Origin: Chondrus crispus
Taxonomy: Eukaryota; Rhodophyta; Florideophyceae; Gigartinales; Gigartinaceae
Reading direction: 5' to 3'
Length of the DNA stretch: 64,000 nucleotides
Assembly: GCF_000350225.1 (NCBI RefSeq)
Contig: NW_005178809.1
Span: forward strand, 391,875-455,874
The notes under the pieces: model-generated
Seen by the model: the letters and a program-made list of their open reading frames with translations, nothing else
Told to the model about the DNA's origin: nothing
Database searches by the model: none
In this document: piece by piece, positions 1 through 9,581 of the stretch
How positions within the stretch are numbered: position 1 is the stretch's first letter
Layout: each line of letters opens with the position of its first letter
Program-made: the position numbers and the translations under genes

Positions 1-144
1 CGTTTGCGTAACAGTTAACCGTTCTGCTGGGGCTGCTGATGGAGACTGGAGACGCCTCCGAGGGGCCATGAGACTATGGCGCGCTGCGTTCAGCAGGCAT
101 CACCGCTGTTGTGCTGCTGCTGTGCTGTAACGGTTACCCGTTCT

Positions 145-746
145 TGTAGTATAAACACCCCCAACGGTGTGTATACCCAGTTCTTGCGGAGACCCCGATC
201 GGCGGGAAGACGGGAAGCAACCCCAGCTAACGGAACCGGGCGAGCCCGGGGTAGCAGTGGTAGAGCGGGTACGGTCGGGGACGCGCGCACGCGCGGGCCG
301 ATCTACGCCTCGACGCCCCGGCGCAGCGCTGGGTGATGTACCACCACTGACGGGCGGAGGCGGATCTAGGCTCGCTCGCGTGCTTGCGCGTCCCCTGCCC
401 GCTCGGTTCCTAACTAGATACGGGCTAGTGGGAACCCGTTCTAGAATAAGCGGGGCGAGGTTGACCAAAGGCGTAGGTTCTGGACAAGCTCGTGCTTGTC
501 CTTCCCCTCCGCCGTCGGTCTGCCCTAGTATTTAATATACAAGTAAGTCCTATCATACCACAGTACAGTACGTACTGTACTGTAGTGCTACTGTAGTCAG
601 TGCGGGCAGTCCCATACTGTAACGCTGTCAGCCATCGAGGCTGATAGTACACGTGTGTTACACGTATGTGCGCGTGCTGTCGTACTGTAGAGCTCGGGCT
701 CTACAGTAGCTGATCTAATCTAAATCCAGTTAGGGATTATACTACA
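145..746 (-). repeat. Left LTR (3' LTR in element orientation)
   Basis: 602 bp, nearly identical to 8961-9567. It has 10-bp inverted ends (TGTAGTATAA and TTATACTACA). Internally it carries several self-complementary TACTGTA-type words around 565-715, and an AT-rich core near 530-543 that reads as a TATA-like element on the minus strand. Flanked on the left by GTTCT at 140-144. Confidence 0.88.
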
Positions 747-747
747 C

Positions 748-768
748 GGCCCCCTCCTCAAGAGTGAA
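748..768 (-). promoter_or_regulatory. Polypurine tract of the LTR element
   Basis: Read on the minus strand this is a run of purines (CTTGAGGAGGGGGCC) ending one base before the LTR. A polypurine tract directly 5' of the 3' LTR primes plus-strand synthesis in LTR elements, and its position here fixes the orientation of the element as minus. Confidence 0.65.
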
Positions 769-1637
769 CGTCCGCGTTCACCCTACTTGTAGCGGGGCCT
801 CCAGTTAATCGTGTCTACCCCGAACCCTCGCTTGGATTCCCGTGAGCGTACCCGACCTACCCTTCGCCTTCGCCGCGGCGCAGCCACCCTCTCACACGAC
901 CGCGCGCGCGCTGCCCTCGTCGTCGTCTACCTGCATGCGGTGGAGCACGAAGTAGAGCTTGATACTGCCGTGGCCTTCAAGCAGGCGCACTAGCAGTGTC
1001 CCGTCGCCGGCGACATCCACCGAGTGCACGTCGGCTTTGGGGGAGGTACACGTCCTCGAGCGAGGCGTCTGGGTACAGCTCGCTCACTCGACGCCGGCGT
1101 GAGCCCGGTTTTGCCGCGCCACCTCCCCCAGCCCTTGTCGTGCGCGTGCTCCCAGTCGTCGTCCGGCTGCAGCGACGCCTTGTCATCCAACGATGTCTTC
1201 GAACGGGCCTTTCACGAACGTCACGCTGACTTCATCGGCGGCGGAGGAGGCGGTGGAAAGAGCGCAAATGTGGGACGGGTTGTTCGATGACACCGAGCTG
1301 ACACCCGAGAACGACTCCCGCCGCGCAACCTTCTCCCCGTGCGTAATCCGTGGCGCGTCGCGCCTCGACATGCGGCACGGCGCCACATGCTTCACCCTGG
1401 AATCCCCCCGGGCGCACGCTCTCGAGCGCGTCCACGTCCACATCGGTGTCGTACAGCGTGGCGGTAAGGCTCAGCGGCAGCTTGTACCGCAGCGCCAGCC
1501 GGCGTTCCTTCTCCATCACGGCCTCGACGTGCTTGCCTCAGCCTCCGCGTCCTCCGGCTTCGTCGCGGCCTCATTCACGTGCTCGTGCTAGTGCCCGGCC
1601 AGCTCCGCGACCTGGGTGGTTCAAAGCGCGACGAGCT
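769..1637. other. Interior of the LTR element, unassigned
   Basis: GC-rich, with overlapping open frames on both strands. None shows a recognisable family motif. It lies between the polypurine tract and the nested solo LTR. Confidence 0.5.
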
Positions 1638-2323
1638 TGTAGTATAGTCCCCCCCTGGGGCTTTTTAGTTAGATTAGATCAACAACGGGATCTAGTGCTG
1701 TAGAGCCCGATGCTCTACAGTACTACTGCGCGTGGCCACGTGTACCCCTCGGGTACCGGGCGCACGCGTGCACACGTGCACACGTGTACCGCGCGGGACG
1801 GAAGCGCGCGCACACACGTGTACTGTCAGCCACGATGGCTGACAGTATTACAGTACGGTCCGATCTGTACTACAGTAGTCCACTACAGTACTTCGGTACT
1901 GCAGTGTTATAGATTGTTTTGTATATTAAATATGGAGCGGACCGGCGGGGTGGAGGAAGACAAGCACGGATTTGTCACCCACCGACCGTCAAGGTCCGAC
2001 TTCCCGCTTATTTCTAAGGTAACGCTCGCTAATTACCTTAGAAGCGGCACGGAGCGCGGCTTGAGGACGCGCGCGGTACGCACACGAGCCGGCTCCGCCT
2101 CCGCCCGTCGGTACTGGATCGTTACCCAGTACCGCGCCGGGGCGTCGAGGCGTCGAACCGCTCGCGCGTACCGGCGTCCTCCCCGTTCCCGCTCTACCAC
2201 GCTACCCGGGACCGCTGCCCGGTGCCGTTAGCTGGTGTCCCGCTTCACCCCCGTCTTCCCGATCGACAAGGGTCTCGGTCGAACTGTGCATACACCCCTA
2301 TCGCTGGGGGTGTTTATGCTACA
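1638..2323 (+). mobile_element. Nested solo LTR of a related family
   Basis: Begins TGTAGTATAGTCC and ends GTTTATGCTACA, which are diverged, inverted versions of the ends of the host element's LTRs. The core (for example the TATATTAAATA stretch near 1920 and the segment before 2230) matches the host LTR in reverse orientation. It is flanked by a perfect 5-bp duplication GAGCT (1633-1637 and 2324-2328). No internal domain follows, so it is a solo LTR left by recombination, inserted head-to-head into the larger element. It is older than the 605-bp LTR pair judging by divergence between them. Confidence 0.8.
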
Positions 2324-2424
2324 GAGCTGGTCCACGGCGGCCTGCAGCTCCTCGACGCCGGCGCGCAGCTGAGCGTCTTCGGCCGCGCTGGCGTCGCTCT
2401 CGGTACGCACGAGGCGCACCTCGG

Positions 2425-3065
2425 CATCCTTGGCGCCCCTCGCCGTCGGCGGCAAGGGCACACCGCCCGGCATTCGTCTTCTCGTCGGCGTCCCTCGCCG
2501 TTCGAGGCAAGGACGCAATCGTCCGTGCTGCTGCTCTTCCTCCGCGCCCCTCGCCGTTCATGGCGAGGGCACGGGCGCGCGTGCTGCTGCTCTTCCTCCG
2601 CGCCCCTCGCCGTCCATGGCGAGGGCGCGGGCGCGCGTGCGGTTGCTCTTCGTAGGCGTCCCTCGCCGTCCGAGGCGAGGGCGCGGCGCGCGGCAGTCGT
2701 CTTCGGTGGTGCCCCTCGCTGTCGGCGGCGAGCTCCCGAGCGCACGGCGAATGCCCTTCTCCTTGGCGCCTCTCGCCGTTGGCGGGGAGGGCGAGGCACA
2801 CAGCCGTTGCTCTTCCTCGGCGTCCCTCGCCGTTGGCGGTGAGGGCGCGGCACGCAGCCGTTGCTCTTCCTCGGCGTCCCTCGCCGTCCGTGGCGAGGGA
2901 GCGAGCGCGCGAGGAATGGCCTTCTCCTTGGCCCCCCTCGCCGTCGGCAGCGAGGGCGCAAGCGCGGGGCGAATGCTCTTCTCCTTGGCGCCCCTCGCCG
3001 TCGGCGGCGAGGGCACAGCGCGCAGCATTCGTATTATTGTCGGCGAGGCGGCGGCGGGCGAAGGC
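2425..3065. repeat. Minisatellite A with hairpin cores
   Basis: About 11 imperfect units of roughly 55 bp. Each unit contains a short inverted repeat of the type CCCTCGCCG...GGCGAGGG, separated by a more variable spacer rich in GCTCTTCCTC and GCGCG words. Because the unit length drifts, all frames stay open for long distances and give repetitive A/R/S/P-rich peptides; these are by-products of the repeat and not believable genes. Confidence 0.85.
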
Positions 3066-3549
3066 GCGCGACGCAGCTTGTCCATCAGCGCGATGAAGGC
3101 CGGCAGCGAGGTCAACGGCGCGTGGGTTGGAGCGGTGTCAGCGCGTGCGGTAGGGCAGGCGGACGCGTGGGCGTTGAACGGGTCGGCGGGGTGCGAGGCT
3201 GGCGCGGTGGAGCAGCGTCGGTGCGTTCGGAAGGTGGGAGGGGAGATGCGGGGCGTGCGGTGAAGGCAGGCAGAGGACACGAGGGAGTAGAGCGGGTCGT
3301 GTATGCCGCCGGCGCGTGCGCGTGTCTGTCCAGCAACTACTGTAGAGCCCGAGCTCTACAGTACAACGCGCACGCGCGCGCGTGCTGTCCAGCGCGGCAC
3401 GTGCGCAAAAGCCACTTGACCTTGATGAAATCGCCCAAAAAATTCCAAAAAACATTTTCCCGCGAAAATGTTTTTTTCCAAAAATCACCGTACGAATTGT
3501 GATTGGTGCGACTGTCAAATCCAAACTGTGCGCGCACAGTATAGAAATA
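3066..3549. other. Spacer between minisatellite A and the TIR element
   Basis: No gene seen. It contains a palindrome near 3340-3362 related to the one in the LTRs (TACTGTAGAGC...GCTCTACAGTA) and an inverted repeat at 3451-3475 (AACATTTTC...GAAAATGTT). Confidence 0.5.
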
Positions 3550-4445
3550 CTGGCTGCATCCAGAAAATAACACTGTATCACTCGACTACTTTGTTGACCA
3601 ATCAGCGACCGATAAAGTGGTCGCCGGCTGGCTACTTTTGACCATCTGATCAAGCCCTCTCGACCCCTCTCCACTCCACCACTCCCGCACCACTTCCCAT
3701 TCCATCCTTGCGCACTGGAGTTCCACATTCCAAGACCCCTCTCTCGAGCTGTCGGTGACGCCCGCTTCGCCAATGCCCTTTCAGAACAGCCGCAAGCACA
3801 CTCTGGCAGCTCTAGCAGTATCGCTAGCAGCTCTGACAACATGTCTTGTCGCCCGGAGGAGGACAACAATGCGCCGCAAGCGCCGTCATCGCAACAAGAA
3901 CCCAAAGTACCTCCGCCCAGCCATTATTCGCCCTCGCACACAGCGGTCCACTCCTTGGCGCGTGCGTCTCTCGTTCGGGAAAGACTCCGACTTCCTTGTA
4001 TCCGTAAATATCACGAAGGCCTTACTGCTAAACAGTATACTTCCATTTTTTATACAGGAACAATTGAAATATAACGTCGGTAGCCCTTATCGAAGGGGAC
4101 TGAAAACAAGAGGACGCAGTACGCAACTGGAAAGTATTGATTTGTTCGGGTTGGCTTGAGAGGGAGGATCGGATCCGTCCAAAAGGGATGCCATGTTGAG
4201 ATGACAGTGTCAGAATGCGGGCACCAGGTTTGAGGAGGAAGGTGTGGCTCGCTTTGGGATTAGGGGATGGGGAGGTTGTCGGCGAGTGGGGGTGCGAGTG
4301 GGTGTACAGTTCGCAACATGTTCCAACTGGGGTGGAACCGCCACGGAACGGCAGTGATGGAGTGCAAGAGTGGTGGGGACAATCAATTTTTGAAACTATC
4401 ATACAATGGTAAAGTGTTAGAGTGCGATTTTCTGGATGCACCCAC
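3550..4445. mobile_element. TA-flanked non-autonomous TIR element (Tc1/mariner-pogo-like)
   Basis: The two ends match in inverted orientation over about 28 bp: CTGGCTGCATCCAGAAAAT on the left and, on the reverse strand from the right end, GTGGGTGCATCCAGAAAAT, with a further CACTnTA match after a two-base difference. Each end abuts TA (3548-3549 and 4446-4447). The interior has a CCAAT box (about 3598-3604) and a short open frame from 3772 that starts MPFQNSRKHT, with an overlapping S/P-rich frame. I recognise no transposase, so this looks like an internally deleted copy. Superfamily assignment rests only on the TA flanks. Confidence 0.55.
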
Positions 4446-4495
4446 TATGGTATCATTGCCACTGGTTGTGCAGTACCCGACGGCCTTCGTGTTCT

Positions 4496-5345
4496 TGTCC
4501 GCGCGCGTCCCTCGCCATTCGGGGCGAGGGGGCGGCGCGAAGGGTGCGTTCTCCTTCCTGTCTCTCGCGTCCGCGGCGAGGACAAGGCGCGAGGTATTTG
4601 TCTTCTCTCCCCGCGCCCCTCGCCAGTCGGTGGCGAGGGGGAGCGCACGCGGAGTTCCTCTTAGTCCTTGCGCCCCTTCGCGTTCCGGGAGCGGGGGCGC
4701 AGCGTGCGAACGCGCGGACTCCGTCTTTTTCTTCGCTCGCGCCTCCCGCCATCCGTGGCGGGGGCGCATGCGCACGGCTAACGTCTTCTTGTCCGCGCGC
4801 GTCTCCGCTGCTCGGTGGCGGGGGCGCAGCGTGCGGACTTCGTCTTATCCTTCAGGCGCCCCTCGCCATTCGGGGCGAGGGCAGCGCGGCGCACGCTCGT
4901 AGACTTGGCGACCCGTCGCCATCGGGGCGACGGGGCGGACGTGCGCGACATTTGTCTTCTTATCCGCGCGTCCCCTCGCCATCGGGGCGAGGGTGCAAAC
5001 GCGCGGACTCCGTCTTTTTCTTCGCTGGCGCCTCCCGCCATCGGTCGCGGGGGCGCATGCGCACTGCGATCGTCTTCTTGTCCGCGCCCCTCGCCATCGG
5101 GGCGATTGGGCAGGCACTCGACGAACGTTTCTTTCTTTTTGGCGCGCCCCTCGCCATCGGTGGCGAGGGCGCGACGCGAACCGCATCCGCCTTCTTGTCC
5201 GCGCGCCCCTCCGCTGTACGGTGGCGGGGACGCAGCGTGCGGACTTCGTCTTATCTTTCGGGCGCCCCTCGCCATTCGGGGGCGAGGGCACAGCGCCTGA
5301 AGGCGGTTCTTGTCCCTGGCGTCCCTCGCCATTCGGGGCGGGGGC
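4496..5345. repeat. Minisatellite B with hairpin cores
   Basis: About 15 units of roughly 57 bp, of the same family as minisatellite A. The core is CCCTCGCCAT...GGGGCGAGGG with spacers rich in TTCTTGTCCGCGCGC. The long frames over it on both strands are artefacts of the repeat. Confidence 0.85.
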
Positions 5346-6325
5346 GCGGACATGCCGTAATTCGCTCTCTCAGTGTACAATTTTCTTGGCAATGAACGCA
5401 GACTCCTCCGGATGACATCGTGCGCACTTTCAGAGCAAAGCGACTCGGTGTTGGGTATCCGAAGAGAGCCCTCTTGATTACGATATGACCTTGCAGTGAC
5501 GTTAAAAACTGCGCATGCGCCGTGAATTACGACAAAAAGTTCTAATTGCAATACCAGAAATGTCCCTATTTTTTCTCATTTTCAGCCCCGCCCGCTCGTG
5601 CACCGGCGAACTGTACCGGGTCGTACTGTATTGTACCCCTGTACTAACCGTTGTCAAATCGATGATTTTCGGAGGACAGGTGTCGCCTCTTTTGGCATAT
5701 TATCGTGGCAGGGGCGGGGCGGTTGTTCGTCCGCACCCTCCGTCATCGTCACTCTGTCCGTACCTAAGCATGCGCACGCTACTCCCCACCTCTCGTGCCT
5801 TAATTTGTGCGATCTGTTCGCTCCTGCGCATAACCGGCGCGACTTGACCATGCCGCAACGTTCTTGGCGGCCATTCCTGGGGCGAACCGCGTCCCCTAAG
5901 ATGCGAATTGTCAAACTCAGCTTCGTAAGCGCTAGCCATCGCTCGGCCCAACCAGGGCCTAACTGCTTCCGATACCGGCTGCCTTGCGTCGGTGATCGTC
6001 TCGTTCGTCGGACGTCCTCTCGCCGCGGTTGCCGGACTTAACGGAATGTCGGGCGACCCAGTTCGGGGGGAAGCGTCTGACCTTTCTGCTCCCAAAAAAG
6101 GGGCATTCGCCTCATCCGTTCAAGTACACGTTGGCCCTCGTATAGTCGGTCAATACGAGGGCCACAATACCTTAGGGTAGTCCGTACTGCCTCATCTTAA
6201 CGCCTTACGTCCTTGGCGTCCTTGGGGTTCGGAAGTCAAATACGGCTTGACTTCTGTACGTCCCCATTTCAACCGTAACGGAGCGGTTGAATTTAGCCGT
6301 AACGAGACGGTTGAGGGCCCCCTCC
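5346..6325. other. Interior of LTR element with a second polypurine-tract copy
   Basis: No recognisable gene. Near 6312-6352 there is a second copy of the sequence that follows the left LTR (compare 749-782: GGCCCCCTCCT then GTGAACGTCCGCGTTC), which places a tract of the same purine-rich type directly downstream of the chromodomain on the minus strand. Confidence 0.5.
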
Positions 6326-6742
6326 TTAAGCGTGAACGTCCGCGTTCGCGTCCGAGGTGAGGCTCCTGCCAGTACGCCTCCGGCGGCGTTGAGCGTAACG
6401 AGACACCAACTCCTCCGGGACGTGAGTCCGCGCGGTCCAGGTGGGCGTGTCGTAATCCGCCCACTTGATGAGGAACTCCGTAGTCCCGTCCTCCATGGCT
6501 CGATGCCGAAGTAACCGTTCGACGGCATACTGCGTGCAGTCGGTGACCTTGTCGGCAAGGTCACCCGGGGTTGTCGCACCCGTCCGTGGCGCGTCTATCG
6601 GCGGAGAGGCGTGCACACAGCGGTCTGCGGAGACGCGCTCGGTCACCATCACGATCGATCGTGATGGTTCGCTTGTCGTTAGCGAGGACTCGCTATGGCC
6701 CAACGGCGGGCGATGATAGTTTGTTAGACGTCTTTTCCCCAT
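6326..6742 (-). pseudogene. Chromodomain of the LTR element
   Basis: A 138-aa frame whose second half reads as a chromodomain: YAVERLLRHRAMEDGTTEFL then IKWADYDTPTWTARTHVPEE. This matches the pattern Y-x-VE-x-I/L-L-x-x-R ... F/YL-I/VKW-x-x-Y-x-x-x-TW-x. In chromoviruses (Ty3/gypsy) such a domain lies at the C-terminus of integrase and steers insertion to marked chromatin. Here no integrase precedes it. A member of the chromovirus lineage is the likeliest source, and the copy is treated as a fossil. Confidence 0.7.
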
Positions 6743-6765
6743 CGGTGGGGTTCAGGTAGACATAA

Positions 6766-8916
6766 TTACCTGACTTGAGACGCGTACAGTGCCTTCCGTC
6801 GGCGGCGGGCACTTGGCCGGGGGTCGTCCGTACCGATCTTTGCCTTCTCGACGGGTGTCCTCTCTGCGGAACTAGGTCGGCTAGCTTCTGCCTCCCCGAC
6901 TAAATCGGTCAAGTCGGTGAGGTGTAGCGCATGTGCGATCACCTCGGCGACACGGCGTTCGGTAGGATCTTCGGCGCGTGTTGCATCGACACACGCCTGA
7001 CGCTCTATCTTGTGCACGGGGCTTACGGAAGCCCCGGTGCCTTCACGGTCGGTCAGTGGCATCTGACCTACGGAGATCAGGGTGTCTTCTCTTTCGGAAA
7101 AACGGGCCGGGCTTACGGAAGCCTGGGCGCCTTCGCGTTCTTCGCGGATGGTGGTCGCCACCGGACCCACGGGGTTCTCGGTGGCTTCTTTTGGGGCACA
7201 CGAGGCGGAGCGCCGCTTCCATCTCGATGCAAGATGTCGAGGTCCGCGACCCGGTGGTCCGTACCACCGGGCGCCCTTGGAGTGTGGGCGTATGCGGTAG
7301 CGAAGCGTCCGGTCCACCTTGATGACGCTGGAGTGGGAGGTCGGCCTCCCACGGGCTTGTAGCCTCGCGTAATGAGGACAGGGTCGGCCTGCCACTTATC
7401 TTCTCCTATGTGGAGGGATGCCGCAGGCGAACTTGTGGCATGCGACCTCGTAGTTCGATTCCCCCTCGCTGCCGGTTTCGGATCCGGCAGCGGCAAACCG
7501 CGCTGAGCGCGGCACGTTGTGCCTCCCGCCGTCGCGATACGGCGGTTCATTGGAAGGTCTGTATTCTGTTGTTCGAGCAATCGCTGGACCGTCTCAGCCA
7601 CTGCGGCCCGGGTCGCAGGAGCTAGTCCGCTTACAAATTCGTGTAGCGTGCGGACGTCTACCGGACCGGTGTGCGCGGTGAGATCCACCGGCTGATAGCT
7701 GCCGCAGCGGGGATCGAAAGAGAGAATCGGTTCACTTGATCCGCGGGCGGTATCTCCGCGTCTTTTGTCGTCCACGAACGGTACGCGTGTCATCTGCCGC
7801 ATGTCTCCGGCGACATGCGGCAGGGCTTGGGTCTCGGACCGAAATTCGCGTCCGTCTTGGGGCTTCGCTGCCCAGTGGTCCGACTGGGGTTGGCACCAGT
7901 CGGGCTCTCTTCATGCGCGTCGGGCTCGTTCGGAGGTACAGTGGCACCGGGCCCTCTCGGGGGGGCTCCGGGCGACCTTTCGGCCGATGCCTGTTCCATC
8001 TTACCAACGCGCCTAACGGGGTGACGGGTAGTGTACGTACGTCTACCGGACCGGGGTGCGCGGTATAATCCACCGGCGGGTAGCCGCCCCAGCGAGGATC
8101 GACGGAGAACATGGGTTCTCCGGATCCGCGAGCGGCTCCTCCACGGTCCTGGTCGTGCCCATACGGTACCTGTCGCAACTGCCGCATGCTTCCGCGGCAT
8201 GCGGCAGAGCTTTAGTCTCGGACGCGAAATTCGCGTCGGCCGTTGGTTTGATATCCTCCGCGCAAGGACTGGTGACGGCACCAGTCGGAGGCCACTCCTG
8301 CGCATCGGACGCGCCCGGAGGAACAGTGGCACCGGGCCCTCTCGAGGGGGCTCTGGGCGACCTTACGGCCAAGTTCTGTTCTAACTCACGAGCGCCCCGG
8401 AGCGTCGAGTTGACTTCCGCAGCCGTATGCGCGAACGCTCCCATCTGTTCGGCAGATGGGAAGGCTGCGGGTTTCGTCGTACCCCGGAGTTCGTACTCGC
8501 GGGTCGATCTGCAACGTCCGCCGTAGGGGAATCGATGCGTGCGTCGTCAACCAACACTAGACGGAGTGCAAGTGGTCGCCGAGTGCGCGCAGATTCTCCA
8601 AGGACTGAATCACGTGCTCAAACCTGCCTTCAAGGAGGGAGCGCAACTCGCCTCTACTGCGGGCGTAGACGTGATGGGTCACGTCGATACAAAGGAATGT
8701 CCGGACATCCTACATATACCCCGCGATGCGTTCGTACATCGCGCGAGCGCGTCCTTCTGAGTAGTCCAGCGACGGTTCGCGGTCTCGAGGACCTGCGGCG
8801 CCGTCGCCAGGTAGAAAGCGTAGCGCGGACGCCCGCACATCGGCCGGTGCGGAGTGGACCGAGGGTTCGGACTCTTTGATTATCTCGATGAGTACGGACG
8901 CGGAGGAAAGCGGCAA
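6766..8916 (-). pseudogene. Gag-like coding region of the LTR element
   Basis: Minus-strand open frames cover this stretch, with R/P/G-rich composition and a repeated block of the type DPRWGGYPPVDYTAHPGPVD and DPRCGSYQPVDLTAHTGPVD. It occupies the gag position (directly after the primer-site candidate). I see no CCHC knuckle and no enzymatic domain. The region looks interrupted a few times, so it is annotated as a fossil. Confidence 0.5.
7650..8415. repeat. 385-bp tandem duplication in the gag-like region
   Basis: Two diverged head-to-tail copies with a period of 385 bp; for example CTGCCGCATG occurs at 7794 and 8179, and the block GTACAGTGGCACCGGGCCCT at about 7936 recurs near 8322 as GAACAGTGGCACCGGGCCCT. 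Each copy contains a palindrome (CTGCCGCATG...CATGCGGCAG). Confidence 0.75.
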
Positions 8917-8941
8917 CCATCTCAGAATGATCTTCGGAGTC

Positions 8942-8959
8942 TTCTAGGTCGGGAGACCA
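8942..8959 (-). promoter_or_regulatory. Primer-binding-site candidate
   Basis: One base after the right LTR, read on the minus strand, the sequence is TGGTCTCCCGACCTAGAA. A TGG start near the LTR is expected for pairing with the CCA end of a tRNA. The tRNA cannot be named from the window. Confidence 0.45.
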
Positions 8960-8960
8960 C

Positions 8961-9567
8961 TGTAGTATAAACACTCCCAACAGTGGGGGGTGTATACCCA
9001 GTTCTTGCGGAGACCCCGATCGGCGGGAAGACGGGAAGCAACCCCAGCTAACGGAACCGGGCGAGCCCGGGGTAGCAGTGGTAGAGCGGGTACGGTCGGG
9101 GATGCGCGCACGCGCGAGCCGATCTACGCCTCGACGCCCCGGCGCAGCGCTGGGTGATGTACCACCACTGACGGGCGGAGGCGGATCTAGGCTCGCTCGC
9201 GTGCTTGCGCGTCCCCTGCCCGCTCGGTTCCTAACTAGATACGGGCTAGTGGGAACCCGTTCTAGAATAAGCGGGGCGAGGTTGACCAAAGGCGTAGGTT
9301 CTGGACAAGCTCGTGCTTGTCCTTCCCCTCCGCCGTCGGTCTGCCCTAGTATTTAATATACAAGTAAGTCCTATCATACCACAGTACAGTACGTACTGTA
9401 CTGTAGTGCTACTGTAGTCAGTGCGGGCAGTCCCATACTGTAACGCTGTCAGCCATCGAGGCTGATAGTACACGTGTGTTACACGTATGTGCGCGTGCTG
9501 TCGTACTGTAGAGCTCGGGCTCTACAGTAGCTGATCTAATCTAAATCCAGTTAGGGATTATACTACA
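8961..9567 (-). repeat. Right LTR (5' LTR in element orientation)
   Basis: 607 bp, about 99 percent identical by eye to 145-746, the differences being concentrated at the first 40 bases. The flanking duplication GTTCT is at 9568-9572. Confidence 0.88.
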
Positions 9568-9581
9568 GTTCTGTGAGTTAA

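Larger units (their letters stand above)
145..9567 (-). mobile_element. Chromovirus-like LTR element, gag plus chromodomain, no pol enzymes seen
   Basis: The element is bounded by two about 605-bp LTRs that begin TGTAGTATAA and end TTATACTACA, and it is flanked on both sides by the 5-bp duplication GTTCT (140-144 and 9568-9572). A purine-rich tract adjoins the left LTR and a TGG-starting primer-site candidate adjoins the right LTR when read on the minus strand, so the element runs right to left. Going that way it has a gag-like region, a chromodomain, then about 5.5 kb of non-coding material with two minisatellites, a nested TIR element and a nested solo LTR. No reverse transcriptase, RNase H or integrase motif was found, so it is probably non-autonomous (TR-GAG-like). 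The LTRs differ by only a few substitutions and one short indel, implying recent insertion. Coding parts look broken. Confidence 0.85.

Noticed and set aside
2222-3502. Long overlapping arginine/proline-rich open frames on both strands
   Set aside because: They are produced by the GC-rich tandem repeat, which keeps several frames open at once.
2425-5345. CRISPR-like array of palindromic repeats with spacers
   Set aside because: Repeats and spacers are both imperfect and both repeated, unit length drifts, no cas genes exist and the context is a eukaryotic retroelement. It is a minisatellite.
4267-5551. Frames of up to 319 codons over minisatellite B
   Set aside because: Same reason: repeat-driven, no domain, equal support on both strands.
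7446-7500. tRNA T-loop-like GTTCGATTCCCC
   Set aside because: No D arm, anticodon arm or acceptor pairing can be assembled around it; it lies in the gag-like region.
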